Origin: Hypsibius dujardini
Taxonomy: Eukaryota > Tardigrada > Eutardigrada > Parachela > Hypsibiidae
DNA: 21,782 nucleotides
Assembly (NCBI GenBank): GCA_001579985.1
Contig: LRSR01012788.1
Location: 1-21,782, forward strand
Direction: 5' to 3'
Shown: in pieces, positions 9,785-20,799 of the stretch
How positions within the stretch are numbered: position 1 is the first letter of the stretch
How the letters are laid out: every line of letters begins with the position of its first letter
Position numbers and translations under genes: made by a program
The notes under the pieces: generated by a model
Told to the model about the DNA's origin: nothing
The model's input: the letters and a program-made list of their open reading frames with translations, nothing else
The model's database searches: none

Positions 9785-10171
9785 GAGGAAAAGCTGATTG
9801 TTCGTAAAGTTTACATAAACGCCAAGCAGCATCGTGACGGGACCACACAGGAACCGAATTGGCTAAGGGGATTCGATAGATACTTCATGCACATCAACGA
9901 CCAACTTGACTTTGACATCTTCGGTCAAGACACTTGCAATTCCAACGGATCAGGTTAGTACAGTGATAACTAAGTTTTGCGAAAGAAAATGGATATACTA
10001 ACTTTGTTTTTGGTAAGAGCATCAGGCCGAATCCTCGGCTGTCCTGCCGATTCACCACACAAAACAAGGAATGATTTCTGCCAGAATCATCAAGACTGCA
10101 AAGACTCTGAACTGGGTCAAGTCTGCTGTCCAGATTGCATCGGAAAAACATGCACCAACTTCTTTAGTTGA
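9785..10171 (+). CDS. Two exons ending in a WAP-like (four-disulfide) domain, 5' end missing
   Basis: Exon 9785-9953 (donor GTTAGT, phase 1) and exon 10026-10171 (acceptor CATCAG, stop TGA 10169-10171) are separated by a 72-base intron that contains a branch-like ACTAAC. The second exon encodes a WAP-type pattern: GCP, then FC, QDC, adjacent CC, PDC and KTC. That is seven cysteines; an eighth (DTC) lies just before the junction. WAP domains are usually secreted protease inhibitors or antimicrobials, so a link to the nearby protease is possible but unproven. The first exon (IVRKVYINAKQHRDG..., FDRYFMHIND) is not recognised. No initiator Met or signal peptide was found, and upstream DNA is occupied by the antisense broken astacin copy. 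It may therefore be a 5'-truncated gene. An alternative start at an ATG at 9989 would give a short protein reading through the intron. Confidence 0.55.
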
Positions 10172-11596
10172 TGGTGTTCAACTCAAACCATCCCCAAACT
10201 TTCACTCGTAATTTAAATGATTAATATAATATTAATTTCATGTGGAACTATGTCTAATCCCTTCAGGTCACAAAACCGTGTATTCCGAGTAAGATTCCTA
10301 ATGAAGTTTCTCGTGAAAGTAATGAACGATTTTCAACTTGAAATGCAAAAGTGGCTTTCAGAACACCTTACTTACCACAGATTCCAAACAGAACAGAACC
10401 ATACAGTAATTAGTAGTTGCAAAGAGAAAAAAATACCCACAATTTGTCTCTCGTTCGGCAGTACAGGTGTCGCACTAATTTTCGCAAGTGTCGCTGGCGA
10501 GTTGTCGTTGGGAACAGTCTTTGGAATCTGAAATTAAGTGTCATTGCATAAACGACCTTATGACTAGATTCGTTTGCACATTGTCGCACAGCTAGAGGAA
10601 GAGACGGGTAAAATAGTACTACAGTTATGGAGCATCAGTTTTGCTTAGTTAACCGGAGGTGGGGCGGGCGCACTCTGAATGTTCATCGCAATAAATTTAG
10701 TGGGAGACGTTGTATTCACAATCCGGCGCCAAATGTGCCACTAATATGACGAGTAACATAGTTTTCCCGAAATAGCAGATACTGCCATGGAAGACTTACA
10801 ATTTCCTCGTTGTTGTGTGAAATAGCAAACAGATGCGGTCCAACCGGTAGCGGCGACAGTCCGTCAATATGCTGAGCTTGCGATATGGCCAGGCTGCTGC
10901 GACTATAATCAGATCAAATTTTAGTTTATAATTGCAGTTTGATAGTACATAGTACATAGTTTTTATTCACCGCTTGCTTTTCGAAATTTAAAATGCTTCA
11001 TGAAATATATTGGACAACCTAAGCACTTGCCAATTTCATTTTTCTTGGCTATCCTCAAATTTTTTAGTTTCACCAGTATTACGGTACCATGCGCAAACCC
11101 TGATTTCTAAAAAAAAATCTTTAAAATATTAGGGAAAGTCCTGCGCCAGTCAGTTTAAGTTTATAAATTATCGTTGATCGAAATTCTGTTCTGATACAAT
11201 AATTTGTTGTGCAGTAGCGACATCTGTTTAGATATATTAATATTGGGCCATTGCTTTGCTACTTTCTGTGTTGTAAGTTCAATTTTTGTATCGAGCGAAC
11301 ATACTTTAATTTGTTTGAAAAAAAATGTTTGTGTGACCGGGGGTGGTTTTAACGAAGCGAAATATTCCTGCGTCTTTAATCGCCCAAAAACGTCAGAATT
11401 AAATTAGGATCCTAACAAAACATAAAAAATGTACAGGCACTGTAAACTTGTTCAACAAATTGTGACGAAAATAGAATTTTACATGTAAAATGCTCCGCTT
11501 TTTATAGGAATTGAATGACATCGTTAAAACACTTTTGTTAAAATACTTTTGCAAAAAATATAGATTTCATTGTCACTTCAAATTTTATATCAATGG
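10172..11596. other. Long AT-rich stretch with no supportable gene
   Basis: All frames are short or lack any motif. A 104-codon plus-strand frame at 10217-10531 has no family features or splice partners. It may hold 3' sequence of the acidic minus-strand gene that ends at 11597. No structured repeats were noticed. Confidence 0.45.
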
Positions 11597-12330
11597 TTAA
11601 AATACTGCTGAATAAAAGTTTAAATAACTGTTTCGTGTATATGACAAAATGTTAGCAAACGAAAATGTGTCGCAAAACAAAAGTATGTTTGACCGCCGCT
11701 CGTCGAGGCCATCTGATTCCGATGATGCATTCCGAATCTGCATGAATAAACAGCCATCTTGTAATCTCCAGGCCGTTGGGCGGAAAGTTCGCCGCCTAAA
11801 GGTGCGTGACATACCTTTTGATTTTTGTTCGGAGTAACTTCCTTCTCAGTGGCCACCGGCCCATTCTCGCGAACTTTTCGTTCGCTGTTGACTGCTTCCT
11901 CCGGCAACAGAGTTTCAGACCTGTGCAGCAATACAAAAAGCGAAACAACTTGAAACTAGATTCTCTGCTCAACCTCTGAAAAAATTGCTAACCTGTTGAT
12001 CGGTTAGAAAAAAGGTACGCCACTTTGCTGTGGCGGCTTCATGGAGCTGCAGATCTGTTGCAGAGTTAATGCCGAATGCAGAGAGTTGCTGCAACACTTC
12101 AGCCCTTCCCCGCCCGTGGTACCAATTGTCATATGCTGATGCATCTTACGTGTCCGCAGCAGTGTTCTAAGTGTTGCAGATTCTACCGGTATTGGGGTCG
12201 GAGTGAATGACAGTTCGAGCTCCTCATCGGTGGCTTCGGTCACTTCCGCATCGGTATCGATCGCATCAATAAAATCTGGTGATGTGGAACCTCTTCGAAC
12301 AGTTGGCTGCGGATCCGCTTGTTTCGCATA
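11597..12330 (-). CDS. Exons of an unidentified acidic, low-complexity protein
   Basis: Three minus-strand segments look coding. Segment 12330 to about 12005 is open and encodes an acidic Thr/Pro-rich stretch (DFIDAIDTDAEVTEATDEE, then FTPTPIPVES). Exon 11815-11920 encodes LLPEEAVNSERKVREN and ends in a strong donor, AAAAG followed by GTATGT. Exon 11597-11737 follows in phase after a 77-base intron (acceptor TTCATGCAG) and reads IRNASSESDGLDERRSN to a stop. The join between the first and second segments could not be resolved: the acceptor at 11920 needs phase 2 and no good donor was found. There is no start Met in frame and no recognised domain. The segments lie downstream of the receptor gene on the same strand, so they could be an alternative cytoplasmic tail of it or a separate gene. 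Both are inference. Confidence 0.4.
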
Positions 12331-13483
12331 TTGAGTTTATGGGTTTCGAAACAGTATTATATTATAATATCCACCAACTAACACGATGGCATCCGAACGT
12401 CGGTGAGTACGTTTGATATTCGTTGTCTAGTAAAGGGTACTACACGTGCGTTTGTATAGCCGTTAAATTGTCAGTGGCAAGGGTACTGCATGAGAAAGAT
12501 TTTGCGATTAACTCCTGAGGCTGATGCTCCAGCACGATCTCCTGAGGCCGAACCTCAAGGACCGAACTGTAAAACCGACTGTAGCAGAGGATCGCCCTTC
12601 ACCGGAAATTCGGAAGTTGGATCGATAAAGTTTGTATGTCATACTTGATTATTCGTTAATGGTTAATTTTCAAGTTACTAACGTCAAGTTAGTTTGTCTC
12701 ATACTTGGTCATACTTGTCTCATACTTGGTCGTCCGTTATTGTTTAATGCTGCAGCAAGTTATTGACGTTCGAACGCCTTTTTTTAAAGTATTGCACTTT
12801 ATTGTCTCCTCCAATGATCCAAGAGCAATAGCGTGGCAGAAGAGCAATAGTATTTCTGTGTCCAATAAGTGCATTGGATATCTGTAATTCTGTTGGATGT
12901 GCAATTGCGGTCGGATGTGTATTTTCCCGGACGCAGTTCTTCAATTACAAAACGACCAACTTGACTTGTTTATGGGCCGGAGTCCTTAGGCTCAGTGAGC
13001 TTTCCGCAAAACAGCATTCAAATTGTAACATGTTGCTAACGCTTTAGGCTTGGTTGATATTGCGATTTGCCGGTTCGATCAAGGACACTATAGCAGTAGG
13101 ACACGTTTCGCCATTTCTGCTTGGCATATTTCAATTATGATAATCCTCAGATAGACTGAATAAAAATATACATAATGCAACCAATAAAGACTAAACCAAT
13201 GGACCGACTAACAAGTATGAGTTAGCGATACAACCAGTATGATATAATCATAACTGTAGCAAAGACGATAAAGCTAGAACCAATCGGATATTGATGCAAA
13301 CAATGGAGTCAAAAATGGTCAAAAGAAGGAAAAACGAGAATGGAATAGGGCATTGTGGCTGACACTATGCGTCGCAGCACTATGGCTAATTGCGAGGCAG
13401 CAAAGTGGACGTCGTTTGTCCACCCAGAAGGGCATTGCATGATGCGATGATTGCGAATACAGAACAAAGTGGTGAGGCCAACA
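12331..13483. other. Gene-poor stretch between acidic exons and receptor gene
   Basis: It contains a short plus-strand frame at 12490-12648 (52 codons, LTPEADAPARSPEAEP) that ends near a donor-like GTATGT. It is too short and isolated to call a gene. A 21-base-period direct repeat lies at 12695-12731. The minus-strand 3' UTR of the receptor gene should start at 13483, but no nearby minus-strand AATAAA was seen. Confidence 0.35.
12695..12731. repeat. Short direct repeat, 16-base unit, 21-base period
   Basis: TGTCTCATACTTGGTC occurs at 12695-12710 and again at 12716-12731, with a further partial TCATACTTG between and before them. Its function is unknown and it could be simple local duplication. 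Confidence 0.6.
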
Positions 13484-16400
13484 CTAAGTAGTCTTGTCTG
13501 TATTTCGTTGCGAAGACTTATAGCCGGTACGTTGCAAACCATTAGCGATCACGCCGTTTCGCGACCTGCTGGTGCGACAGTGGAGAACGCGACGATATCC
13601 GTCCCTAATTTTTTCGTTGCACATTCCGTACAAAATCGGATTGGCGGCGGAATTGCCGTGAGCCATACACACAGCCACCACAACGACCCATTTGGGTATG
13701 TTCGGCGGGAAGGTCAACACGTACAGTATTACGATGGGCAGCCTAAACGTTGAATATTGAAACGCAAGAAATACTTCCCTATTTTTACAAGCAATCGAGC
13801 TGTTTGAGAATGTTTACTTTACCATGATACATAGAAGATGAAAAATGCCAGGAAGAGGGTCTTGATCAGGCGGATATCGTCCTGGACAATACCCGAACGG
13901 CCGGGTGGGACCTTCTCTCTGATCTCCGGGCCACCAACTGCGTTGAACGGACCGGGCACGGCAAGAATTCCATGGGGATTGTGACTTTGCACCTTTTGCT
14001 TGACGGCCCGAACTTTGAGGAAAATTTTGAGATATCCGAACAGGACGCCCACAAGGGGAACGAATGCTCCAAGAGTCACTGTACGACAATGAGAAAATTT
14101 TGCGGTTGCGAATGTAGGAGAGAATGAATTATTAATCCAATAACTTACTGTAAAAGATGGCGTATGAAGGGTATGCGCTGGTAAAATATGGTTCATGCGT
14201 TAGCTCAATCACTACGGGTAATAAATTATATTATACATACACCACATCCAGGCCGCAGAGGTACATGTCGGTGTTAAATGTTGTGCGTCCCCAACCTAAA
14301 ACCAACTCCCGTTATCAAGTATCCAAATAGTTAAAGAGCAACGAAGAAAGGTACTCCCGTGTAATGGTTTTGTGATTATCTCAATGATTGAAATATAAGA
14401 ATACATTTATAATAACACTATCTATACATTCTTGGACCCCTGTCAGACATACACATATAGAGATACAGTACCTGTGCAATTTGTGTTTGTCAATTTCATC
14501 CAAACTTAACTCCCCCTCCCTCCACCGATGAGACGCATAATTTACGTGCTCGTGGCCCCCCCCCCTCCCGCAGTCGACCACTTCAAACCTGCATCAACTC
14601 AATACTAGTGAATATCGCGACTATTCACCAAAGTAATTGGGCGCATGAGCCAACGCACACCCAATCCAAATCCCAATACAGATTGCAATTGTAAATTGGC
14701 GAGTGAAGATCTTGTGGTAGAGATGTGGATGGCAAATCAGAATATACCTACATTATACAAATAGAAGAGGTTAGCTCAATAACGCTGGAGAAAGTGCGGT
14801 TGTCAAGTTTTGCTCTAAAAAGGGTGTCAATAAGATCTATCAGCGAGCAACCGAGATGTTGAATCGTACGCGTCAAAACCAAAGGCCATGAATGTTATCT
14901 TCGCATTTTTCGATTGTTAACAGCCCGGATGCCTTACCGCTCAATCAAAAACGAATTTTGGACATTGGCTGATCGATTTCGCTTGACAGCTCCAACTCAT
15001 CACTTTTTCAAAGTCGTTCATCAAAACAGTTTTATGAACTCAAACATTGCATTTTCTTGATTGAACGTAACCGTTGACGACTATTATCTCTACACGCAAT
15101 GTCTCCACTAGATTAAACTACTTCCTGTTTTCAGCTAATTGTATGGCTATATTTTCAAGTTAGCGTATTGTGTTAAACGTTTAAATTCGACACGGGATAG
15201 TCAGTGCCAATCGTAGTGTTGTTGTGAAAATGTCTCAGTAATGTGTTGTGCTGTGGATGACTGCCCTTTAGACTGAGCTGGTTTTTGGCACCACTGGACG
15301 AACACAATGGCTCTCCTGTGAGCGGAAGGGGCAAAAAATTGCAAGATTTTTGCACTTATAGCTTGCCTACCCTTTATATGGTAACGCATTAGAAAAAAAT
15401 TGCCTCACCCACCAGAAGGTTTACCATCCCTCCGAGATGACGTGGATTCGCAATTGTTAGGATATCAGTTTCATACAGTAGACACGTTTAATGTGCATGC
15501 TAATACGCAGGTAGAATTTAATCCAAGAGCTGATTACTCGAGGGTAATCCAAATGAAATCAGTACCGAAGCACGCACAGAAACTCGGATTTCGTGCTGCC
15601 GATCCCTAATGCACTCCACTAATCCTTTCTCATTATTACTTGTTAGTGCGAATTGTTGTTCACACTTTTTATAACAGCACTCAAATTACGTAGTCGACTT
15701 ACCGATTGAGACTAATTGCGCACATGTTCCACAATGAGCTCAAACAAGTTGGGCCTGTTGCAAAAGAGAGCAACCTGTACAAAACGACTTCCCGCAAAAT
15801 GTTCACTGATCAATTATATGGCAGTACCACAGACAGCTCCAATCATATCACACAGCATGTTTGGGTCATACAACTGATTTAAGAACAGCTTTTCTCCAGC
15901 CAGGGATCCTGTAATGAATACAAAATTGGAAATACTGCTTGTAGTGCCATCAAATTAATGTAACGGTACCGGCAGCGTGAAAAGGGTCGATAATTATACT
16001 GATCAGGGCATCCGCAAGAGCTAAGTTAAAAATGAAGAAGTTGCCGACAGTCCGGAGGCTCTGTGAGACACATAGAACATAATTGTATGCAGTGTGAAGT
16101 TGGCTCTTGATACATGACTTTTCATTCATAAGAGCAGTTGCTTTCGCGTAAATATCCAATTCGGCACAAATAATACTTAACCTAACAGCAGCAAGCATGC
16201 TCCGCAAATGGTATGTCATAAAAACTTGGCCCTTACCCGAACCAGAAGAATTGTCAGTAACACCTGCAAATGAAGAATTAGCTCAACGTTGACTATTTGT
16301 GAAAGTGGGTCATGATTAAAAAAAAGCTTATTCAACCACTGATCATTCCGTTGTCCTAACTCAAAATTCTCAATGGCACTGCGTGGTTTCCTCTTATTGC

Positions 16401-17126
16401 CAGAAAAATTTTCTATGGTTACCCAGCATCCTTGAAGCTAACTATTCGGCCACTAGATATGGTAAAATATATTTTAATGACCAGCTGCTGGACGCACCAC
16501 GAGTACCATGTAGGCGGTGGTCAGTGGTTTATTAATAACCTGTGCTAATTATTCAACTTTTGAGACCGATATTGGAAGGTTGCCATTGAGTGTTTTGGGG
16601 ATGGGAGACAAAAATATGTTTGGTGTTCTTGGGATTAGTAACGGATGGGTGAGATGGTAGCAAGAGTGGGCGAAGGGCACGAATTTAGCGTAGCTTAAAA
16701 TAGGCATTTTCTATTTGCAAGATCCCCGTAATGGGTTGAAAGAGACCAATCTTTAAATATGTCGTCTCGCGCGTTCAGTTTCGTTACCAACCGTATTTTA
16801 GGGTTTGATCAATCTACATTGGGGGATTTTATTATCTCCAGGCAAGTAACCTTTCAAGCGGATATTCACCCTTCTTTGAAGCGATCGAACTCTAACACAG
16901 ATAGTCGTACCAGGATGTTTCCAACAGTGCCGAAAATCGCACCGACAGTGAGGATGGCGAAGACAAATCCTTCTAACGGGTGGTGCGAGCGAAGATAGAG
17001 CGCCGGCCGAACAAGGCCATCGGTGCCATTGCTGTTGATGCAGCCGGTGGTGTTGGCTTCGATTTCACTGGAGTTGGTGCTCGAATGCCCCATCAGAGGT
17101 TGAAAACCTAAGCAGGATTCGTTCAT
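13484..17126 (-). CDS. Rhodopsin-class seven-transmembrane receptor with NRY motif, complete
   Basis: Ten phase-consistent exons give 394 residues: 16911-17126, 16237-16263, 15970-16060, 15828-15908, 15703-15754, 14629-14747, 14241-14295, 14149-14177, 13823-14078 and 13484-13742. The start is the ATG at 17124-17126, chosen because it opens a short N-terminal tail with several N-x-S/T sites. TM1 ends GTVGNIL; TM2 has NLALADALI. TM3 runs from Cys (LCDMIG, position 3.25) to ISLNRY, where NRY (155-157) replaces the usual DRY. ICHPHLYHKIF follows in loop 2 and TM4 has CIGIWIGCAL. The extracellular loop 2 Cys is in YLCGLD. TM5 is followed by a Gly/Pro-rich loop 3, TM6 has YVSWLP in place of CWxP, and TM7 has NPILYG (343-348). 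NRY with ICH resembles melatonin receptor-like and Tre1/Moody-type orphan receptors; the ligand is unknown. Two exons are tiny (27 and 29 nt). The 40-odd residue tail is basic and Ser/Thr-rich. Confidence 0.9.
14554..14567. repeat. Poly-C tract in receptor intron 6
   Basis: A run of consecutive cytosines (about ten) followed by TCCC, close to a second CT-rich tract at about 14512-14523. It is low-complexity sequence within the intron between the TM3 and TM4 exons, and is prone to sequencing and assembly length error. Confidence 0.6.
15386..15609 (+). CDS. Unidentified protein-like ORF fragment inside receptor intron, opposite strand
   Basis: An open plus-strand frame runs through RKKLPHPPEGLPSLRDDV and QFHTVDTFNVHAN to a stop at 15607-15609 (LGFRAADP-stop). 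Residue composition looks protein-like rather than random, but there is no ATG at the front and no splice partner. It lies in the intron between the TM3 and TM4 exons of the minus-strand receptor. It could be a decayed transposon gene, a nested gene fragment, or chance. I do not recognise a family. Confidence 0.25.
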
Positions 17127-17306
17127 GGCTCTGTGTGACGAAATTCGAATACTACTAACAAAGTGTGATCTTGATGATGACCTTATGTCGTAATGAGCAA
17201 AGTCGAGAAATGATAATAAAACAGTCACGACGGATCAATGCAGCAGGTATATTTGAAATTTCCAAAATCAACCGTATCGAGCTAGATTACTGTAAATCAA
17301 ATCAGG

Positions 17307-17805
17307 GGCTCGTTTACGGTCCTTACAAGTTGGAATCATCGCCCTTCATGGTCGGGCCAGGGGGTTGGCAAAGGGCAAAGTGATTTTTTCTTCCAAAATG
17401 AAACCGAAATTCGGCCTATAATCCCTGATCATTTTTATACTGGTTGGAGTATTGGAGCTTGATTGCCAAACCCCCATCACAAAAATGTTTCAAAAGTGTT
17501 AGTTTTTCCAATAAACTGTAAGCTTGCTGGGGTCCCTAATAAGCCCCCTATTAATGAATCTAAAAGCACGTTCAAGTCATTTATGAATGGTCCAAATTTG
17601 ACGGAGAAATGGGGTTTTTGAAAAGATTTTGAAATCCTGTCGAATCCCTCGACATCAGACTCTAATACCTCCACAAGTTTCAGTACAATCGGGGATTATA
17701 GGCTGAAATTAGGGTTAAAAATTGAAAAACATGCATTTTGCCCTTTTGCCCGCCCCTGCCCAATGAAGGGTCCTGGTTTCGACTTGTAGGGATCCTAAAC
17801 ACGCC
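17307..17805. mobile_element. Foldback/MITE-like element, second inverted-repeat family
   Basis: The left arm starting GGCTCGTTTACGGTCC (17307) matches the reverse complement of the right end at 17805 (GGCGTGTTTAGGATCC). Further paired blocks are TTACAAGT against ACTTGTA, CGCCCTTCAT against ATGAAGGG, GGCAAAGGGCAAA against TTTGCCCTTTTGCC, and GGCCTATAATCCC against GGGATTATAGGC. Pairing weakens toward the centre. Approximate identity between arms is about three quarters by eye. No transposase is encoded and no clear target duplication was found, so the family is unassigned. It lies just upstream of the receptor start, within or near its 5' region. Confidence 0.7.
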
Positions 17806-19519
17806 AATGACTCAAATTAAAGGAAGCAATGCATAATCACAAGACTTGATCCAATTATTGACGCTAGCAGACTTGGTAATTGAATGAACGTGTGATTCGA
17901 TCAAGATCCATCAATCGTTTTACTAGAGCGGAAGTATTGCGTGCCATTCTGGAATTTAAAATTGTCCCAAATTGGGTTGTATCAAATGTAGCTATTAGAA
18001 ATGTTTGTGTGTGAATATAAGCAAGCAAGATAGTACTGTATACTGTATATCAAGGTAGTATATATCAAGGTATTCACTGATATTGGGGTGTCTGACGTTT
18101 TATATGTTTACGCACAAAAATTACGAAATATTCAACGTATGGTAGTGTCGGTATACATTTTGGCTGGGTTCCAATTCCAGCGTTGTCCTTGTACGTGAAC
18201 TTGTAAAACCCTTCTGTCATGCCATGTTGCTGACGCTAAATGTGATCATGATTGAGGACTTACTCAACTCATTATTCCAACCGCCCTTCCAAGTTGCCAG
18301 TACACTGATCTAGTGCGGCAGGTACAATAGTGAGAGACCGGAAAATTCAATTGACGCGCCTTACTCGATGGGAATTGACGTAGTCCCCCAGTGAACATTA
18401 CACATAACAAAAAACATTGTTTCGTACAAAAAACCTTACGCATTTTGATCTTAATCTTACGTATTTTGTAAGAAATTTATTAGCCGTAATTTGAACAAAT
18501 TCTATAAGATCAAATAAATTTGTAAGCTCAAATAAATTTTATAAGACTTGGTTTAGCGCCGCCGAAAATCCAATCCAAGGTTGCGACTGTCCTTTCCCTG
18601 TATTATAGCCACTTTGAAAAAACATGTATCACCGTTTTTGGAAAGAAAGCCGCTGGAAAAAAAACTAAAATGTTCGTGACCGAAATTGAACTGGATGCAT
18701 CTTAATTCAAACCACACAAAAGTCATCGTGAGGAGCACGCACTAACCACTGAAACAACGCGCACAATACTCATACAGTATAACTTCTTCGCCTCCGTTGT
18801 GATAATATTCATATAAAAGTTGCCGAAGAACGTGCTTTTTTGACGTGAAATCACTAAATAATGTTTTATCTTTCCCGTGAAAGAGTAATAATAATCGACG
18901 GTCAGTACCTTAGCATTTTTAATATTGGTTAAACCTGAAAACAACATTCAGTGGCAGCAGTTTGATGATTTCGTTTTGTTTTATATAGGTTTTCTTGCCA
19001 ATTGACCATTGATCATCTTTTCCTGCCAAAAATTTACATTAAGTTTCAGAGCCCGGTCTTATAACTTAAAAGCATTTATAGGATCTGACAAGAAAACCTA
19101 CGAATTTTATCAGTATATTCATATGTACGATAAAATTCATAAGGATTTATAAAATTTTATATGGCCTACAGCAAAAAAAATATAAGGTATTATGTTGGGT
19201 CATATGTATTTCTTGATATTCAAAATCTCATGTCGACTAGGCACATGCAATCATGTGGCACCTGCAACTCTTCATATTCAGACTCCTCATCCCCAAAAAT
19301 GTCCACTACTCATCTGCCTCATAGTTTTTGGTCTAATAACAAAACAAAGCTGACCCGGACTTCTTTCCGAGCCGATTTAACCTCCCCGATAAGTGGAAGT
19401 GAGTCCGCCCTCGCAACTACTAGCACCATTTACTTACTAATAATTGAAAAAGCAACAATATTTGAATTTCTATAGTGAGAAGCTTCCTTGTCAGAATCCC
19501 AGACGTCAATACCGATTGA
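17806..19519. other. Long AT-rich stretch with no supportable gene
   Basis: It contains short repeats (TATATCAAGGTA twice near 18045-18075; TCAAATAAATTT twice near 18510-18540) and a hairpin at 19102-19138. A Ser/Thr-rich plus-strand frame at 19161-19475 lies directly upstream of the scramblase copy and might preserve part of its N-terminal region, but it has no recognisable motif and ends in a stop. Confidence 0.4.
19102..19138. repeat. Perfect 10-base inverted repeat
   Basis: GAATTTTATC (19102-19111) and GATAAAATTC (19129-19138) flank a 17-base spacer containing ATTCATATG. It is AT-rich and may be fortuitous. There is no downstream T-run to suggest a terminator, and no adjacent gene end. 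Confidence 0.5.
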
Positions 19520-20035
19520 CTGATTTTGCAAAGCATGCATATCACCGCGTCCGGCACTACAATCGGCTTCATCGAGCAGGAATGGAGCGTGGCAAAGCCA
19601 CTGTTTCGCGTTTTGAACACCGAACGCGAGCCGATTCTTAAGATTTGTAGACCCATTATCAGGTGTTCCTGCTTCGCTGACGTCCGTTTCCAGGTATGCC
19701 TTATTATTAAACACCTTACGTTGCTATTATTAATATAATCCAAAAAATGTATGTAGCCCTATGTCTCCGAAAGCCTAAAGTGCAAATTTTTGAAACTTAA
19801 ACGCCAAGAATGAGTATTTTTGGAGTAGTCCTATATATTGTGACCGGTTCCCAAGTAAATTTGTTTATTCATAGATAATGAGCGCAGAAGGGTAGAGGCA
19901 GGTTGGAATGATTGGGAAACAATGGAGTGGACTGGCTAAAGAAGCCTTCACGAATGCCGACATGTTCGGGTAAGTTTACGGAGGAGTTATGTGTTGAGGT
20001 GAAGGGAACCCTCCTTGCCGCAACTTCGTCATTGT
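19520..20035 (+). pseudogene. Degenerate phospholipid scramblase copy
   Basis: Scramblases are membrane proteins that move phospholipids between leaflets in a calcium-dependent way. The exon at 19520-19693 reads LILQSMHITASG, GFIEQEWSVAKPLFRV, then RCSCFADVRFQ, which aligns well with the central scramblase region (GYVTQTW, KFTIQN, CSCCGDVDFEI of animal PLSCR proteins). It ends in donor GTATGC. After a 181-base intron (acceptor TTTATTCATAG) the next exon from 19875 continues in phase: IMSAEG, stop TAG at 19893-19895, then RQVGMIGKQWSGLAKEAF and TNADMFG. This aligns residue for residue with the family except for the stop. Beyond 19969 the homology goes on (KFTEELCVEVKGTLLAAT) in a shifted frame and then decays. 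A further stop (TGA 19517-19519) precedes the first exon. N-terminal coding sequence was not found. With two in-frame stops and a shift, this is most likely a dead paralogue, unless the assembly is in error. Confidence 0.75.
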
Positions 20036-20144
20036 AGGTGGGCAAAAAGTCACACGTAGCGCATAAAAGTTTTTGTCGGTATAAATGGATGTGTCATATC
20101 AGTCAGTTGTTTAGAATTTGGTAATGCATGTACACACAGTTTAA

Positions 20145-20799
20145 CCCTCTGGTAACCAGGTGTTTTGGGTATACGGATAGAACCGGGTCTAGCAAAACTT
20201 TGCTAGATTAGGGAAAGCGCTGAATGATTCCATGCAAATCCTAACGGAATCGTTTGGAAAATTCCCCACAACCATCAAATGTAACCGTTTCAGTGGTAGT
20301 GGGAACCGTGGCGCCGCTGACGAAGAATGGACTAAAAACAGTCAAACGAGTGACTACACAGTCACGAAATGTCAGTTACACGTCATTCGTAGTGGTTACA
20401 ACCAGTCGTAGCGCAGCGAATCATTAGGCAGAGTTCTAACCTTTTCCTAATGGTTAATAATTTTTAACTCCGCTTGTATTCACTCGAATATTGCAATATC
20501 AGTTTTACTAGATGCACTAAGGACCAGTCTCAAGTCCCTTATTTTTTCGATATTGAGAAAAAAAATGTCGACACGTGGGATTGGATGTTCGGGCGATCCA
20601 AGTGTCAGCAAGGTGGTGCTAAGTAGGTTCCTACCCCTTTGAGAAGTTGTTTTTGAAAATTTGTTTTTTTTGAAGCTAAATAAATATGTGGTAAAAATAT
20701 CAAAGCAAAAAACTGCGAACGAAAAGACCCAGAACTCGTGCTGAAAATCGAATGCGACCGTCAAATCTAGCAAGTGTATGCTGACTGCTTCTCAGAGGG
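20145..20799. mobile_element. piggyBac-like MITE with TTAA flanks
   Basis: The element starts CCCTCTGGTAACCAG and ends with the inverted counterpart CTGCTTCTCAGAGGG. It is bounded on both sides by TTAA (20141-20144 and 20800-20803). TTAA target duplications with CCCT-type ends are the hallmark of piggyBac superfamily elements. The 655-base interior carries no transposase. It has a near-perfect small palindrome, TCTAGCAAA AC TTTGCTAGA, at 20188-20207. A 97-codon minus-strand frame at 20480-20773 lies wholly within it and has no transposase features. It is therefore a non-autonomous element. Confidence 0.72.

Noticed and set aside
12385-12648. Possible two-exon plus-strand gene (ATG GCA TCC GAA with donor GTGAGT, then an exon with PEADAPARSPEAEP).
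   Set aside because: The phases do not agree: joining gives an immediate stop. The second frame is short and low-complexity.
19420-19743. Two long overlapping minus-strand frames (107 and 94 codons).
   Set aside because: They are shadows of the plus-strand scramblase exon, which has clear family homology.
20480-20773. 97-codon minus-strand frame rich in Phe.
   Set aside because: It lies completely inside the TTAA-bounded MITE and shows no transposase features. It is probably antisense of A-rich repeat DNA.
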